Source: Ifrita kowaldi
Lineage: Eukaryota > Chordata > Aves > Passeriformes > Cinclosomatidae
DNA: 64,000 bases
Direction of reading: 5' to 3'
NCBI GenBank assembly: GCA_013398055.1
Contig: VZRS01014188.1
Location: 1-64,000, forward strand
Part shown: piece after piece, positions 1 to 56,440 of the stretch
Layout: every line of letters begins with the position of its first letter
Position numbering within the stretch: position 1 is the stretch's first letter
Translations under genes and position numbers: made by a program
The notes under the pieces: model-generated
Databases searched by the model: none
What the model was told of the DNA's origin: nothing
Seen by the model: the letters and a program-made list of their open reading frames with translations, nothing else

Positions 1-18
1 TATATATATATATATATA
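1..18. repeat. (TA)n microsatellite at window edge
   Basis: Nine TA dinucleotides run in from the left edge, so the true length is unknown. Confidence 0.9.
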
Positions 19-1301
19 CATTAACAAAGAAGTTGCAAAAAAAACCAACAAAAAGGAAAAAAACCAACAGGAAGAACAACCCTCCCCCCAAACAAAACGG
101 AAGCAGGAATGTTACACATGGAGGGGAGGCTGAGGGGAGCCAGGAGTGCACACATCCCGAACTTGTACACCGGCATCACCAGGAGCTCAGGAACCAGAGC
201 AGCACTCTGGGCCCCCTCCATGTCCTGAGCAGGGCCCAGGCATGGGGTGGCTGCTCCCCAAATCATGGTGACACTTGGGTGGGCTCTGCTTTCAGTACCA
301 CAAGAGGACAACGTGGGTGACTGGGAAAGGTCCCCAGCCCCTTTCGGGGTGCGGGGCTCCCCCAGCCCCCGCCTGGCCGGGTACGAGACGCGTGTGGGGG
401 CCAGGGGGTCCCATAATTAGTGCAATTTCATCAGGTGCAAATGTCATGTTAAGGGCTCGTGGTCTCTGAGCTGAGGATGCCGAGTCCCCCCTGAGCCCAT
501 CTGGCAGTGCCGGCGCCGTGGGGCAGCTCGGCGCTGCCAGTGCCAACATCCCAGTGCCTGGCATCCGCTTCAGGGTAGCACAGGACGAGCAGCCCCATGG
601 CACCGGCACACGGGGAAGGAACTTCCATGAGACTTTCCCATGAAAAACATCCAACTTAAAGGGTGATTTAACCTCCTAAAGTGAAACGGGGCCATGAGCC
701 AGGTGGTGGGGACAGCAGACGTGCCCCTGCTGCACCCTCCCTGTGCTCCCACACCCCGGGGGTGGGAGGAGCAAACGGAGCTGCTCTTTCTGCTCAGGAG
801 GAGGGAAGGATCCCCTGCGCTGGCCCTGCCAGGCACCATGGGAAAGCAGCCTGGATCAGAGGGAAACCCCTCTCAGCTTGGCAGGGCAGGCAGCAGATCC
901 TTTCCCGAGGTGCTGCCCACCTCCCTTTTCCAAAACCCCCAGGGATTTCCCTCCTGGCTGACTGAGATCCAACTGGCCATGGACCAGGACCCCCAGGTCC
1001 CTTCCTGCAGCTGCTCTCCAGCCTCTTGTTCCCCAGTCCACACAGGCAATCAGGATTGCCCCAGCCACTCACACGCCCACTGGCCCCAAACCATGCCACA
1101 GACCCCACTGTGACACAGGGCTTGTGTGCCAGCCCAGCTCCTCCTGGCCTCTTAAATAAATCCAGGCACTGGAGCTTGGCCAGGGGGATTGATGCTGGTG
1201 GTTACTGGGAACACTGGTGACAGCCACAGAGCTCCCAGTAAGCAGGGGCTCAGTCCTTTGTCACAGAGCAAACAGGATGGCTCTGCACCCACACCACCAC
1301 G

Positions 1302-1365
1302 GAAGAGTTTGGGCTGGAAGGGATCTTTAAAATGCACCCAGTCCAACCCCCTGAAATGGTGGAGA
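1302..1365 (-). mobile_element. CR1 LINE 3'-end fragment (short, degraded)
   Basis: The plus strand reads GTTTGGGCTGGAAGGGATC followed by a CCAGTCCAACCCCCT-like segment. This is the reverse complement of the usual avian CR1 3' terminus, so the insertion is on the minus strand. Confidence 0.6.
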
Positions 1366-2300
1366 ACAAACCAGAAGTCAAGATTTGGGGTCATAAATTG
1401 AGACTTTGGGTCATAGAGCATAGAGGTGGTCTTTGAGTTTTTGCTGCTGGGACACCAGGCAGGACACTAATGGAGGCCTATGTGGAGCAGGGCACTACCA
1501 GCCAGATCCCACATCAGGAAGGAGCAGCTGCCAAACCTCTATGCCAGGGGCCAAAGCTCCTCAAGGATGCAGCCCTCCCTGGTTACTGAGGAAGGTCTCC
1601 AGGAAGAGATGGTGGGGTGGGGGTCTGTGGCTCTCCACTGCAGGACCCCAAAAATGCATCAGGACCATGCCATCTGCAGCATGGATGGCCACTGGGAACA
1701 CCCTCAGTGCCATCTTCACTCCCTCAGATCCCCATGGGACCACCACAGGACCACCATTCACCACACAACCACCCAGTGCTTGCCGAGCCCGAGGCCTCCA
1801 AGCCTTATCCACCCCAGCAGGGAAGCTACCGAGCCTCAGCCACACACAAAGTCCTCCCTGGAAAGTGCTGCTCAGTGCTCTGAGCTGTCACGCAGCTGTC
1901 AGCGGGCTCCAGAGCCCATCCCTCCTGTCCCAACCTGCGCCCCGTGGCACGCACGAGCCATTCCCTGACCACCACGGCACCTCAGGTCACCCTGAAACCC
2001 GCCCTGGCCCTTCCAGCCCCCAAGGGAAGACAGAACCATCCAGGTGACAATCTTCTTGGGGAGAGACAGGAGCCACCGCCACGGAGCTGCTCCAGCCACT
2101 CTTGTGCACTCTGGAGCTCACCAACAGCAGTTCATTCCCAGCCGTGGTTCGAGGTTCTCCCACTTTTCCATTAAAATAAGATGGAGCTGGGTGCGGACAG
2201 CACTCGATCGCTCGGGCACCACAGTGGCTCTCCAGCGTGGCTGCCAGTGGACAGCTCCGGCCACCGGCACCGCCACGGGGCACGGGCAGGCCTGGGCAGC

Positions 2301-44960
<42,660 letters not shown>

Positions 44961-45016
44961 CTTTAGTTAACACAATCCTGATTCAGCATCAAAAACCAGG
45001 GAAGGTGGTCAGGAAC
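44961..45016 (-). other. MID2: MID2 5' UTR segment of coding exon 1, with upstream splice acceptor
   Basis: Reading the minus strand, a pyrimidine-rich stretch followed by CAG ends at 45017, so the exon probably begins at 45016 and leaves 56 nt of 5' UTR before the ATG. An in-frame TAA sits at 44967-44969 (codons TAA CTA AAG ATG), which fixes the start at the METLESEL methionine for this exon. The acceptor implies a non-coding upstream exon. Where that exon lies is not directly visible. Confidence 0.7.
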
Positions 45017-46189
45017 CTGCAAGGAAGGAGCGCAGAGATGTGAGACAGCAGCTACAGCTGCACTCCCAGGCTGCTCCTCTCCTCCAGCAGCAGGTGCCTG
45101 GGGGGTTGGACACGTCACCCCCGCAACACCCCGACACTCTTTGCACTCTGATGCTGTCAACTCCAGCCCAGCCGGGCCCCTGCAAGCGCAAGCTGAAGCC
45201 TCTCACCGAGGTGTCTCAGCCCACACGGACAGAGCCTGGAGCTGCAGCGGGACAGGAGCCATGTGGAGGGAATGGGAGAGGAGGAGCAGCAGCTCCTCTG
45301 ACACCTTCCAGCCCAGCCAGGGCAGGACCTGGACCATAACACTGGAGACAAAACCAGGAGAAGCCACATGATTCCGTGTTTGTGTTGGTGTGCGCTGCCA
45401 AGAGCAGGGCGGGGCCGTGCTGGCGTTCCACGCAGAAGGGCTGCTCTGCATGGCAGAGATAAACCTCTGAACATCCCCTCCAGCAGCTCCAGGCCTGCCT
45501 GCTTCTGGTGAAGGGGAAAGACAAATCAAGTCGTGGAAACTCTGAGCAGAGCAGGTCGGGAGCTCTTAACATCCCGTCCTGCTCCCTGCTTTTCCTGGCC
45601 ATTGCTTTTTGGAGCAGGGTGGGGAGGGCAGAGCAGCAAAATTATAGTCGGCAAACTTCCACTACTGGCTGTCCTCCGCTGCACTCCACAACAGCCAGGG
45701 ATGCCTAAATCAACTCCAGCTGGAGGCAAACAAGCAGTATTTTTAGCTCCCTTCCCTTGCACGAGGCTGGAAAACAGCTCCCAGCAGGCGACTCAACCTG
45801 CTGCTCCCAACTCCGGTTTGCAGAGCACCAGGAGCTGCACCGCGAGTGCTGCCCAGCAGCATCCCAGCGTGTTCCCAAACAGCCGTGTAGTGACACGGAA
45901 CCAGATCCAGCCTCTCCTTTCTCACCCACCACCCAGTGCACAAGTGGTACCTCCTGGTCCCCTCAGCCCCAGCAAGGCAGGCTCCGAGTGATGCCTCACC
46001 ACACACACTGTGGTGTCCCTCAGCGTGGATGTGGGGAGAGCCCCGTTGAGTCACAGCCACAGGGACCCCTCACCCTGGCACTGCTGCAGGAGCTGACCCT
46101 GTGAGAAGCTACGTGGTGCCCAGCCCGGCCCTGTTTCCACCCCAGGAACACCCTGGTGTGGTGCACAGGCTCTGCTTGGGGAGAAGAGG

Positions 46190-46394
46190 AAAAACCCTTC
46201 CCAGTGAGGGTGGGGAGGCCCTGGCACAGGCTGCCCAGGTAACCTGTGAATGCCCCATCCCTGGAAGTGTTCTAGGCCAGGTTGAACGGGGCTTGGAGCA
46301 CCCTAGGATAGTGGAAGGTGTCCCTGCCCATGGCAGGGGATTGGAACTGGATGAGCTTTAAGGTCCTTCCAACCACACCAGTCTGGATTCTATG
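46190..46394 (+). mobile_element. CR1 LINE 3'-end fragment with intact terminus
   Basis: CCCTTCCCAGTGAGGGTGGG, AGGCTGCCCAGGTAACCTGT, GGTTGAACGGGGCTTGGAGC and the terminal ATTCTATG at 46387-46394 show a plus-strand CR1 3' end. Confidence 0.93.
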
Positions 46395-49300
46395 AAAAAG
46401 GGCTGTAACCAAAGTGTGGGGGGATGACCCAGCAGGAGGAGAGGGTCTGGCTGCTGGAAGCCCCCAGCTGGCTGCTGTCAGCACTTGCAAATGGCAAACT
46501 GCACAGGGGCCACACTGGGACCTGCCCCATCCCACCGTACGCATCAGTTCCATCACAGCCACCCCATCACACCATCTCTTCCCAATCGTCTGAAATGGGA
46601 TTTGCAAGTGCCTGGAGGAAGCCTTGAGCTCTTCCCTGCACCGGCTCAAGGGGCTTATAAAATAAATCCATTGGATATTTTGGTACATTCATGCTGCAGC
46701 AGCTCTCGCTGGCCACATGCAGCCTTGCACACACACACACGTTTTCTTTAAAATTATTCTTCTTTTCCCCAAGAGAGACAGTGGAGAAGTAGCTGCATCC
46801 AAACAAGCAGAGGAGCACGAGGGCTCCCAGCAGCTTCCTCTCCACAGCCCCCAGAGGGTTTCTGAAGCCTCGGAGCCGCCGCAGCCATGGGAAAGCAGCG
46901 GGGAGGAGCTGCTCCTGGCCCCGTGCCTGGCTGCTCGCACCGTGCCGCGCCTGCCCCGGACCCGCTGGGCTCCCCCACGCCTGGCAGGATGAGGGGTCCC
47001 AAAGCACGGCCACGACACCCCCATCGCCGCTGCGGGCACCTCCCGGCACTGCCCTTGGAACAGCTCCCATGCCACCCCTCACCGTGCCGGACACCGGAGA
47101 CACAGCGGCCGCCCGGCCCCGACAGCCCAGCACCCCCCTGCACCAGCCCTGCTGAGGGGGCACAGCCTCTCCCACCTCCCCACAGCATCCACCGATTCCC
47201 TCTGGCCAGCAAACACAGAGATGAAAAAAAAGGAAGGACAAGAACAGGATTTGTTTCATTGCCCGACCAAGACTGGGAAAAGAATTTTAAAATCAGGATT
47301 GGCGTGAGAGGTTCCCCAACACCTTGCCAGAGCCAGCTGTCCCATGGAGCAATGTCTCACACTCCCACAGGCTCCCACATCCAACACCCAGCCTCACGCG
47401 CAGCTCCACTGCTATCCAAGGGAAAACAATGCAAAAAGTTTAAACAGCCTTTGCTTTTGTTACTGAGGGACGTTTGTACATTAACCTTGTTTTCCCTGCT
47501 GGGACAACAGCTTTCACCTGTGACATACCCAAGAGGAGCCTCAGGCTGGGACAGGAGCAGGAGCCCTCTTGGAGGTGAGGAGGAGGCACAGGAGCCTGCT
47601 CGAGGGCAGCAGAGCAGCAGGTACAGGAGCCTGCCCGGAGGTGCAGGAGCCCCCTCGGAGCAGGGAGGGGAGCCCTGCTCAGGGTGCTGCACCTGGCAAA
47701 GCAGCCGTGCTGCCATCAGAGCCTTTCATGCCGCTCACTTTGATGTTCTCTTTGATGTCCAGGATTGACAGAGCACAAGAAATAGCTGATTAGATTAAAA
47801 TCTGCTCTCTTTAGAGTCATAAACTCCCTAAATATAAAAGCTATAAAATAGTAACACTGTTTACAGACAGCCCCGTGTCACTTGTGCCCAGGGGTCAGTG
47901 GTCCTGTCCATGCTGGCCTGTAACGATGATGTGCAGCAGCAGCAGGACCACAACACAAGACATCCAACCAAACATTTTTTGTGTTGATCTGAGCTTTGCC
48001 CAAAACCCAGGTGAAAAAAAAAAACAATCAATGACTAACAAAACAGAAGAGGTAGGGAAAGGCAGTGAACCCCAGGGTGGGCAGAGCTGAGAGTGATGCA
48101 GGGCCAGTGCAGAGCCACTGCCAGGTCCTCTGGGACACAGTGACCTCTGCTTTTACTTCCAGCCCAGATGGGCTCCAAACCTGTGTGCCAACCCGAGCAG
48201 CAGGAGCGTGGTGAGCCCCAGGGGTGCTCACCAAGGGTTCTCGGATACAAAGGTTTCCCCACCTCTTCTCCCAAATTATTATTTTCACAATATCGAAGCA
48301 CTTTATCACTGTCTCAAGCTCAGAGGTTCATCAGGAGAGATGCAGAGGTTTGGCACCAAGGGAAGAAGGAAGGAGAGACACGGAAGGAGGGATGCTGCCC
48401 ACATCACCCCATCCATACCCGGGAGGGGGGACATCCTGAAGTACATCACCTGAGGCACAGGCAGCCAACCCAAAATCCACGCTTTCCCCTCGAGCAGCAT
48501 CCAGGCCCCATTTTTACCCATGTTCTCCATTTTATGTTTACCACATAAAAGTCCCTCTGGTCTCCCCCAGCACCAACCCTGGGCAGAGCTTAGCCAGTCT
48601 TCAGAGTCCACATCAGGATATCCAGACCTGTTCAGACAAATGTTAATTCTGCAGGTTGGTATTTTCCACACCAAATATGATAATGCACTTATTTCTCCTC
48701 CCCCTTTTTATCCCTCTTTTTTTTTTTCTTTCCCCTCCCCCTAAAAAGCTCCAGCCGAGATTGCTCAGCCCCTTCCAAGAATGAGGCTTTAGAAGAGCTA
48801 TGCTGCTCCACCCGTGCATTAACGAAAAAAGTAATAAAATATGGCAACCCTTTCCTTAATTGGCTCAGTGACAGCAGGATACAAAATCTGGGCAGCAGTT
48901 GTCTCTATGCTTTTTGTTGTCCTCGGGAAAATTAGTTCAAAACTGGATCACTGTGGAGGGGAGGACAGAACAGCCCGGCAGCAGCCACGACTCGTTCATG
49001 GGGTTCCCGAGGAGCCCAGCGCAGCCCCCGCGGCAGCAGGGACCCCTTCCGAGCTCGAGGGGGACAGGTCCCCCCTCCTCGTTCCCTGGCTGTGTCAATG
49101 ACCCTGCACTCCTGCCAGCACCAGCCTTCCCAACCAGCTCCCCTGAATCCGCCCTTGGCACGGGCCTGTCCGGGAGGAGCAGGGCCCTAGGAGGGAACAC
49201 AGCCCCCGCCCGTGCAACCAGCAACAGCTTCTGACCTGAGGAAGGAGCCCCAGGGAGAGGGGGGCCCTCGGGCTCCTCCAGCCATTCCCATACAGCGTTA

Positions 49301-52300
49301 CCTAATTTTTCTGTGCTTTATTTGCATCAGATGTGCATATTTAACGCCAAATTTGAAGCTCAAAGCCGCAACCAGCACAGAGCATCCCCCAGCCAGGCCA
49401 GCACAGAGCACCCGTTGGCCACACCATCGCCCTACTCCTCCCTCACAGCACACCTGAACACACCAAACAGAACTTGGCCTTTCCTCCCACCACTCCTGCC
49501 ATAATAACTCCACAAATTTGTCTGAGGCTTTCTGAAAATCCCAATGATCCATCTCCCAGCTGCCCTCCCCAATCTCTTTATTGCCATACTAGAAAAAGAA
49601 CACCCCCTGCTGCAGTTAAACTGGATTTCCCCTAGAAAAGCCAGTGTTGCTGTCCCTAATCCATCAAACTGAAGCAGCATTTCCATACCAGCTTTAATTA
49701 TTTTCCCAGCCAATTTGCTTGGTGCTAAAGCAAAGTTGCTCCACATAATTTCCACTGCTCTCCCTGCATCTCTTAATGAAGGGCAGAGCTGAGAGGCTGC
49801 GTTCCCATGCAGCAGTTGCCTTCAATGAGAGATCCCTGTCCGCTGGTAGTTCAGCTGCTTCATTCTTAAACTCTCCAGAAGAACCACCAGAGCCCACCAG
49901 GCCCTGGCCACCTGTGCTCTTTAACTCCTTCCTTTGCACAGCACCTTATTCCCTCTGGGAATTTCACCTCCATCGCTGCCTTCACCGATGCGATGATCCC
50001 CTTTTGCTCCACCACAAAGTCTCCTTACTCCTGAATGTCTCCTGTCAGGCTCCAAGGGCCTGCTCCTCTGCTGTACGGCAGGCGAGCAGACCCAGCACTC
50101 CTGTCTGCACCAACAGCTCCTGAGAGCAGCCCTGCTCCCAGCTGGCTCCTGCCAGGCCACACACGGCAGCAGCCTTTTGATCTGAGCCTTTCTCCAGGCA
50201 CACCCTGCGGCTCCGCATCCTTCCCCTCTTCCTCAGCCACTGCCTGCAGCGCGGCTCCAGCCCAGCCTCATCCCACCACAGCCAGCAGCCCCAGGCCCGG
50301 CAAGGATGAGGGAGGGCATGGCTGCAGTGGCAGCTGGTGCTCTGGAATAACCTTTGGGCTCCAGAGCAAGTCACAGCTCTGATCCCCAGATGGATGCTGC
50401 GGAGATCATCCAGCTCTGCACAGAGATCCGTCCTGCTGAGGAGGAGCGCACTGCAAGGCAAACCCCTCGGTCTCTCCAGAGGCTGGAGCAGCAGCAGCCA
50501 GCTCCAGAGCTCACAGCCCCAGTGCCAGGGGACCGGCATCCTTCAGGGCCTGCACCCCACGAGGCACACCAGGGTTATCCCCACTCCAGTGCTTCCTACA
50601 GGACACCGAGCCCCAGCGCAGGACACTGCCACTACTTACCCCAGAGGAGCGGAGTTCAAAGAGCTGCAGAGATGTGACCACAGCGAAGGCAAGGCTGGGC
50701 TCGTGGCAAAGCCCACCATGGGATACAGCTGGGGGACACGGACCCACACCTGGGAAGGCACCCGTGCTGCTGCCACGTGAGTGTGACACAGCGAGGGGCC
50801 AGTGCACCCCAGCAAGGAGCTGGCCCCTCACCAGCGCTCCCCAGGACCCCGCCAGCCGTGCAGAAGTCAAAGCTCTGCTGCAGCGATGTTTTCTGGGAGA
50901 TGGAATAACAACAGAACCTCAACCAAAGAAGGGGGGTTCCCCCTGCACGGCACAATCCCACCCCAGCGAAGGCGTAGAGCCTGAGAGGGGCATCCCCGCC
51001 CTGCACCTCCCGACCTGTGCCGGGCACTGCCCCTCTGCCCCACCCGACCCTTGCTGGGAAGGGACAAAACTGAGTGGGGCCACGGGGGCAAGAACGGCTC
51101 TAGAGGGGACGGGAGCCGCTGTCTGAAGCAAAGGCTCGGTCACGTCCCTGCTGGCTCAGGGCTGCCGTGTGTCCTGACGGAGCTCCGAGGAGCACTGCCC
51201 CGGCACCACGCCAGCCCCCGGCCCACGAGAACACACGGCCCACGCCATCGTTTGAGCCCCCTTTTGCTGCTCAGTCCTGCTTTTGCTCGGCGGCAGCAGG
51301 ACAGAAGCCGTTCCGAGCCCTGGCAGACCCCGAGGTTCTGTGATTCTGTGACCCCGGCCTCACGCTGCGGATGGAGGCTGTGCAGGCAGCCTGGAGCCTT
51401 GTCGCTGCCCTCTCCAACCTCCCCACCCCAAAGCGACGGATCGGCTGCACTTCCGACAGATACCCCAGAGTCGGGAAACCCAAGGGCCATTGTGCTGCTC
51501 TGTGCAAGGTTAAATATATCTGCACAGCTCCTCGGGCTGCATTCCTGGGAGGCTGGAAGGATAAACAAGACTTCCTGCAGGAACTGGAGACAATGGGGGG
51601 ATAATTAGTGCTAATGCCCAGTGCAGAAACAATGCAGGTGTTTTGGACTTTTACACCCTCCTCCCCCCACGCCTCCGAAATGCTCAGAAAGAGGCACTCA
51701 GACTGGTGTAACTGGGCCAGCTAAAAGAGATTAATGATTTAAAATGAGGGAAGCTGCCGCTGCCGAGAGTTCAGCCTCGGGCTTCACCATTCCAGGCCTC
51801 CAGTCGGAGACACGTTTTTCCCAGAGCCAGCCCAGCTCAAGCTGGGGGCTGCGGGCCCCCACACACGGAGGGTCCCGGCACAGGAGGTTTGGACATGGAG
51901 CTTGCGCCCTGTGCCCCCCGTGCTTCGCCTCCAGCACGGCACAGCCAGCGATGCCAGCGCTGCTCCGCATCAGCCGCGGGCAAGCTGCGAGGGGAGCTCC
52001 GGCACGGCTGCACCGAGGGACCCGTGTGCCGCAGGGACGGGACCCCCACATCTCCCTCCCCAGCCAGACAGAGGATGCCAGAGATTGCTGTTCCTACAGT
52101 TACCTCCTCTTCATTCCAGAGAAGGCCCAACTAGGGGTTGTTTTCAACTCGTAGCAATTTTTAATCCTTTTTCCTACCCCAGTCCCTCGGGAGTGCCCCG
52201 TGGACCAGCCAGACTCCCCAGTCCTCCTCCCGTGCTGCGGAGTGACACAGGGACCCAGTGCTCCCCGGACACTTTTCCAGCGCATTACACAGGTCATTTA

Positions 52301-55300
52301 AAGCCTTTCAGGACAAAATGCTCCCGCGCCCTGAGGTGACTCAAAACCATTAGCATCTCTTTGGGGAGGCCTCTCCACCCTCACCACTGCTGCACAGGAG
52401 CACTTTTGCCCTTCATCTCAAAATAAACTACATTTATGAACAAAAAAGCACCAACTCCCCTTGACTCAGCCTCCCCTGCAATATCCCCTGCCAAGGGGCT
52501 GCGTCTCTAGAGAGAGAGGAGGAGGCTCCAGCACACAGAAGGGACAGGTATGGCAGAGCCACTGCCTGTGCCCATGCCCCATGCTCTGCTCTGAATGTCA
52601 CCAACACTCACAGTGGTGTCCTTCACACTTTATGAAGTACATCAAAGGATGTTACCACACTGCATCCTCTGGGATCAGCCCCAAGCTCCCTCCCCAGCCA
52701 CCCAGGAGGGGTTTCCTGAGCCAAGGACACCAGCACAGCCGTGCCACTGCAAGACACGGATTCCCATGGCTCATGCCAGGATGGTGATTAACTGCTGACG
52801 GCAGGCCCGGAGCTCACACAGCCAAGGGGAGAACCATGCAGCTCACCCCATCACCCCATGGATCAGCCCGTGGCAATGCAACAACGCTGAACCCAGCACA
52901 GGCTGCACCCCAGAGCACACCAAACAGAAGTCCACCATCCCCACCCAGTTCCTGGAGGACCTGGACCGGGCTGGTTGCCTCCATCACCCCTGTTCCCGGC
53001 CAGCTCCACCACACTGCATCTCTCCAAAGTTCTCCTCCCAGCTCTGAGGGGCAGCCAAGGTAATTTTGGCAGCTCGCAGGAGCTGCGGACCTGCCTGCCA
53101 TCCCTTTCAGCTCTGCTTATCTGCAATTCAGGAGACAAAGCATGTAACTACAAAGGTAATTTCCTCCTGCCATCCCCGCTCCCTCCCTGTGGGCTGCCGG
53201 AGGGAGGCAGAGGCTTCTGGCGACAAGAGGCACAGCACAGACAATATCTGCTCTCATGCACTGACGAGTTCTTTAATGATCTGAACGGAACCCAAAACGT
53301 TCTGAATTTTGCATTTGTCACAATCACAGACAATGCCGGAGCCTCGCTGGGGGTGTGACACACCAAGGCGCCTTTGCCTCCAAGAGCATCTGGCACTGCT
53401 GGTTCCCCGCGGGGACCGCGGCGGCTCCAAGGACAGAGGCACAGCTCACAGCTGCTCAGGAGTGACAAGTGCACGCACATTCCTGGGGTGCTGGAGGGAG
53501 CACAGCACCCTGCAGGGTCACTCTGGGACTGACCAGTGGCCAGAGGCTTGGGAAAGTACTGACAGGAGTAAAAGAGTTAAAAAAACCACTAGAGTTATAT
53601 ATATAGATATACATTCCGTCTGGCAGGCCCATGGTCTCCCTCATCCAAGTGCTGGAGCACTGAGCAGCTTTCCAAGGCCCCTCTCCTGCCCAGAGTCAAC
53701 CCCACATGCAGCAAGGACACCAGGCCAGTGCCAGAGCTGGGTCTGGTCCCATGGTAGCCCTGGCACGGCCAAGGGGCTGTGAGGAGTCCCCAGCCCTGTG
53801 GCACCTCCCTCTGTGACACAGGTCACCCTGCCACCGCTGAGTGACCCTGCAGAGCATCCGAGTCACTTCCCAACGTGCAGGGGCACGGCTGTAATGCTGC
53901 GGTGATTATTCATGAGATGAAGCTGCTAAAGGACTTCAGGAATCAGATGAAAGTGATGGAAAAAGGCAGAAAGATTCAATGCCAGAAAACCACAAACATG
54001 TCACATGTGGAGACAGGACAGGGAGGTGACAGCACCAGCACCCCTGTAGCCACCTCTGATGCCAGCCAGAAGCTGGGCTCCTCCCTTCCCAATACAACGG
54101 AGCTGCTGACCAGAGCAATGTCCTTCCCAGAAATTCAGTTTTGCAGTATCTGCAGGCTCTCACAGCTGGCACAAGGCAGTCCAAATGCTGGGAGAGCAAG
54201 GAGGCCAGGAAGGATCCGATCTAGATTTGGGGGCCAAGAAGAAAAATCACAGAGGATAAAAACAAGGAGACTGTTCCTGGGAGAGGCCAGCCCTCATCAG
54301 GGAGAAACAGGAGAATTCCCAGGAGAAAAACAAACCTGAGAGGCAAAGCACAGAGAAGCGAGGATCCTGGAGAATGCCAGGCATGGCCGTGGGGATCCCA
54401 GAGGACACATCCCACCACCAGCCATGGAGGAGAAGGAACATGACAAGGAAGAAGACTGGAGGGTTGCTCCTCACCGAGTCACACAGCTCAGCACTCACCA
54501 CCCTCCTGCCAGACAAACCCCATCCTGTGCTCCTTCCTGCAGGCACACAAACCCTGCCAGCACCAGGGAGCAGAGCAGGAGCCACTGCAGCCAGGGAAAA
54601 CCTCCAAGCTAAAAACAAACACCTTAAAGCATGTTTCTGGGAGGGGAAAACATCAACACAGGAAGCAAGAGACACCGGCAGAGAGCGCAAGGCCAGGTCC
54701 CAGCGGAGTTTCTGAGCCAGCCGGGATCCTGGCTCGGTGCTCCAGCCCCTGCACTCAGCATTCAGCTCCAGGAGTGCCGGCAGCGCTGCAGCGCAGCGAG
54801 GGGGGAGAGAGAAGCTCTGGCAACACAGCGCTGCCAGGGCTCCCGCCGGGCTCGGGAGACGCTGACGTGCGCAGAGGCTGCTCCGGGGACGTGCTCCCCA
54901 CGGCTCCCCTGTGCCGGCTGCAACATCGGCTGCTTAAGATAAACAAAACGCCACTACATGGCCTGAGCCAACGTGTTTCTGCAGCAGGCCAGAGCTGTGG
55001 GATGCCTGCTGCACCTGGGAACACGGCACTGCTCTGGCACACCGTGCTCCTGGGTGAGAATCCACTGGGAGCTCTGGGGATGGAGACTGAGCCCTCCTCA
55101 CCTGTGGTCACCTGGAGCCGGCTGCTCAGGACCGTGACCTGCTGAGTTCCAAATACCTCCATAGACAGAGACTCCAAAGCCTCTCCAGGCAGCATTTAAC
55201 CAATCTCACACTTAAAAAACCCCACATTTTCTCCCATGAGATCTCAGCCAGATGCAAGGAGGTAAGAATAGAAGATGCACACACCTCATCCAAATCCACA

Positions 55301-56204
55301 GTACCGGGCAGCAATCACCAGCAGCCCTGGCTGCTCTTGGCTGTCCCACCAGGGTAAAACCCCCCATGCGGGACTTCCAAAGCCTGGATTCACATCTGCT
55401 CTCTTGCATGGGAAGCGGGCACAGTGCTGGGGCTCTGGAGGACTTACAGGAGGGATGTGAAGGTCCTGTGCCTCTTCTTTCCCCACTGCATGCAGACTGC
55501 AGACCCCTGCCACCCTCACATGCGTCATTCCCAAACCATCTGCTTCCAGCCAGCGCTGAAGAGAAACCGCTGAGAAAGAAGCCAGAGAGCAGCTCCCCCA
55601 CACCCCAGAGCCTTGGACACCCCAGCACCGAAGGCAGCACAAGCACCCAGCCAGCAGTGCCACCATCACAGCTGGGGCTCAGCATCAGCACAACAGCGCA
55701 GGTGGCAGCCTGAGCCAGTACAGCATCCAGCCAAAACCCCAGCCTGCTCCTTAGGGAAGTGTTGAGCCAGGTCACCCTGCAGCTCAAAACCCCCCAAAAT
55801 TCCTCCTCCCCAGGAGGCCCAGGGGGCAGTGAATGAGAGCAGCTGCCCACAGCCCCACACCACGAGCTCAAAGGTGAGCTACTGCCCCAGCCCACTGCTG
55901 CTCTAGGTTCTTGAGCATCCTTGAGACCACCCTTCCCTGCCTCACTGCATTCAGTCCTGTTACACAACCAGGTTTGTGGGGTTCTTTGAGGACCATCCAC
56001 GAAATGCATTTAAGCTGCTCTGTGTCTCTTTGAAAAAGAAAGCTAATTTATTCCTCAGTATCGCTGCTGTGCTGACAGAGGATGCTGCGGGCTGCACCTT
56101 GGAGAGCTGGCACATCCCCACCTCCCCTGTGCCCCCACAGATCTTTTCCTGGTAACACCAACTGCCCTGGGCCTGAACCCCGCTCCAGCCAGGCCTCTGC
56201 CTCC

Positions 56205-56440
56205 TGCCTCAACGTAATTTTTTCCCCTTCAGTCAACCAACTCAAAATTGAGTTTGTGTATTAAAGCAAAATTTAATTTCTAGGCCATTACACCAACGTG
56301 GTGTAGTTCCTGCATCTGCAAAACGAGCAATAGGCAAACAGACTGAGCAATTCATTTCCCTCTTAGACGCGAATCTCAGTTATAAACAACAATAATGACA
56401 TTTCGCAGAGGCATGGAGCCCTTTCATTTTGAATCCCATG
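56205..56440. other. AT-rich island upstream of MID2, possible conserved non-coding element
   Basis: Contains CTCAAAATTGAG (a near palindrome), AAAGCAAAATTTAATTTC and ATAAACAACAATAATGAC. It is non-repetitive. Confidence 0.25.

Larger units (their letters stand above)
1..2300 (-). other. MID2 3' UTR and downstream sequence, end not located
   Basis: This stretch follows the MID2 stop on the minus strand. I see no AATAAA or ATTAAA on the minus strand here (no TTTATT or TTTAAT on the plus strand), so the 3' UTR either uses a variant signal or continues beyond position 1. A (TA)n run occupies 1-18. A degraded CR1 end lies near 1302-1365. The many open frames of 60-200 codons are GC-rich chance frames with no recognisable domain. 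Confidence 0.5.

Noticed and set aside
1153..1160. AATAAA on the plus strand
   Set aside because: Wrong strand for MID2 and no plus-strand gene to use it.
51333..51353. GTTCTGTGATTCTGTGAC resembling CR1 terminal 8-mers
   Set aside because: Only about 20 bases match and no CR1 body precedes it.
53875..54339. 154-codon plus frame
   Set aside because: No family recognised, no splice or promoter context; likely chance.
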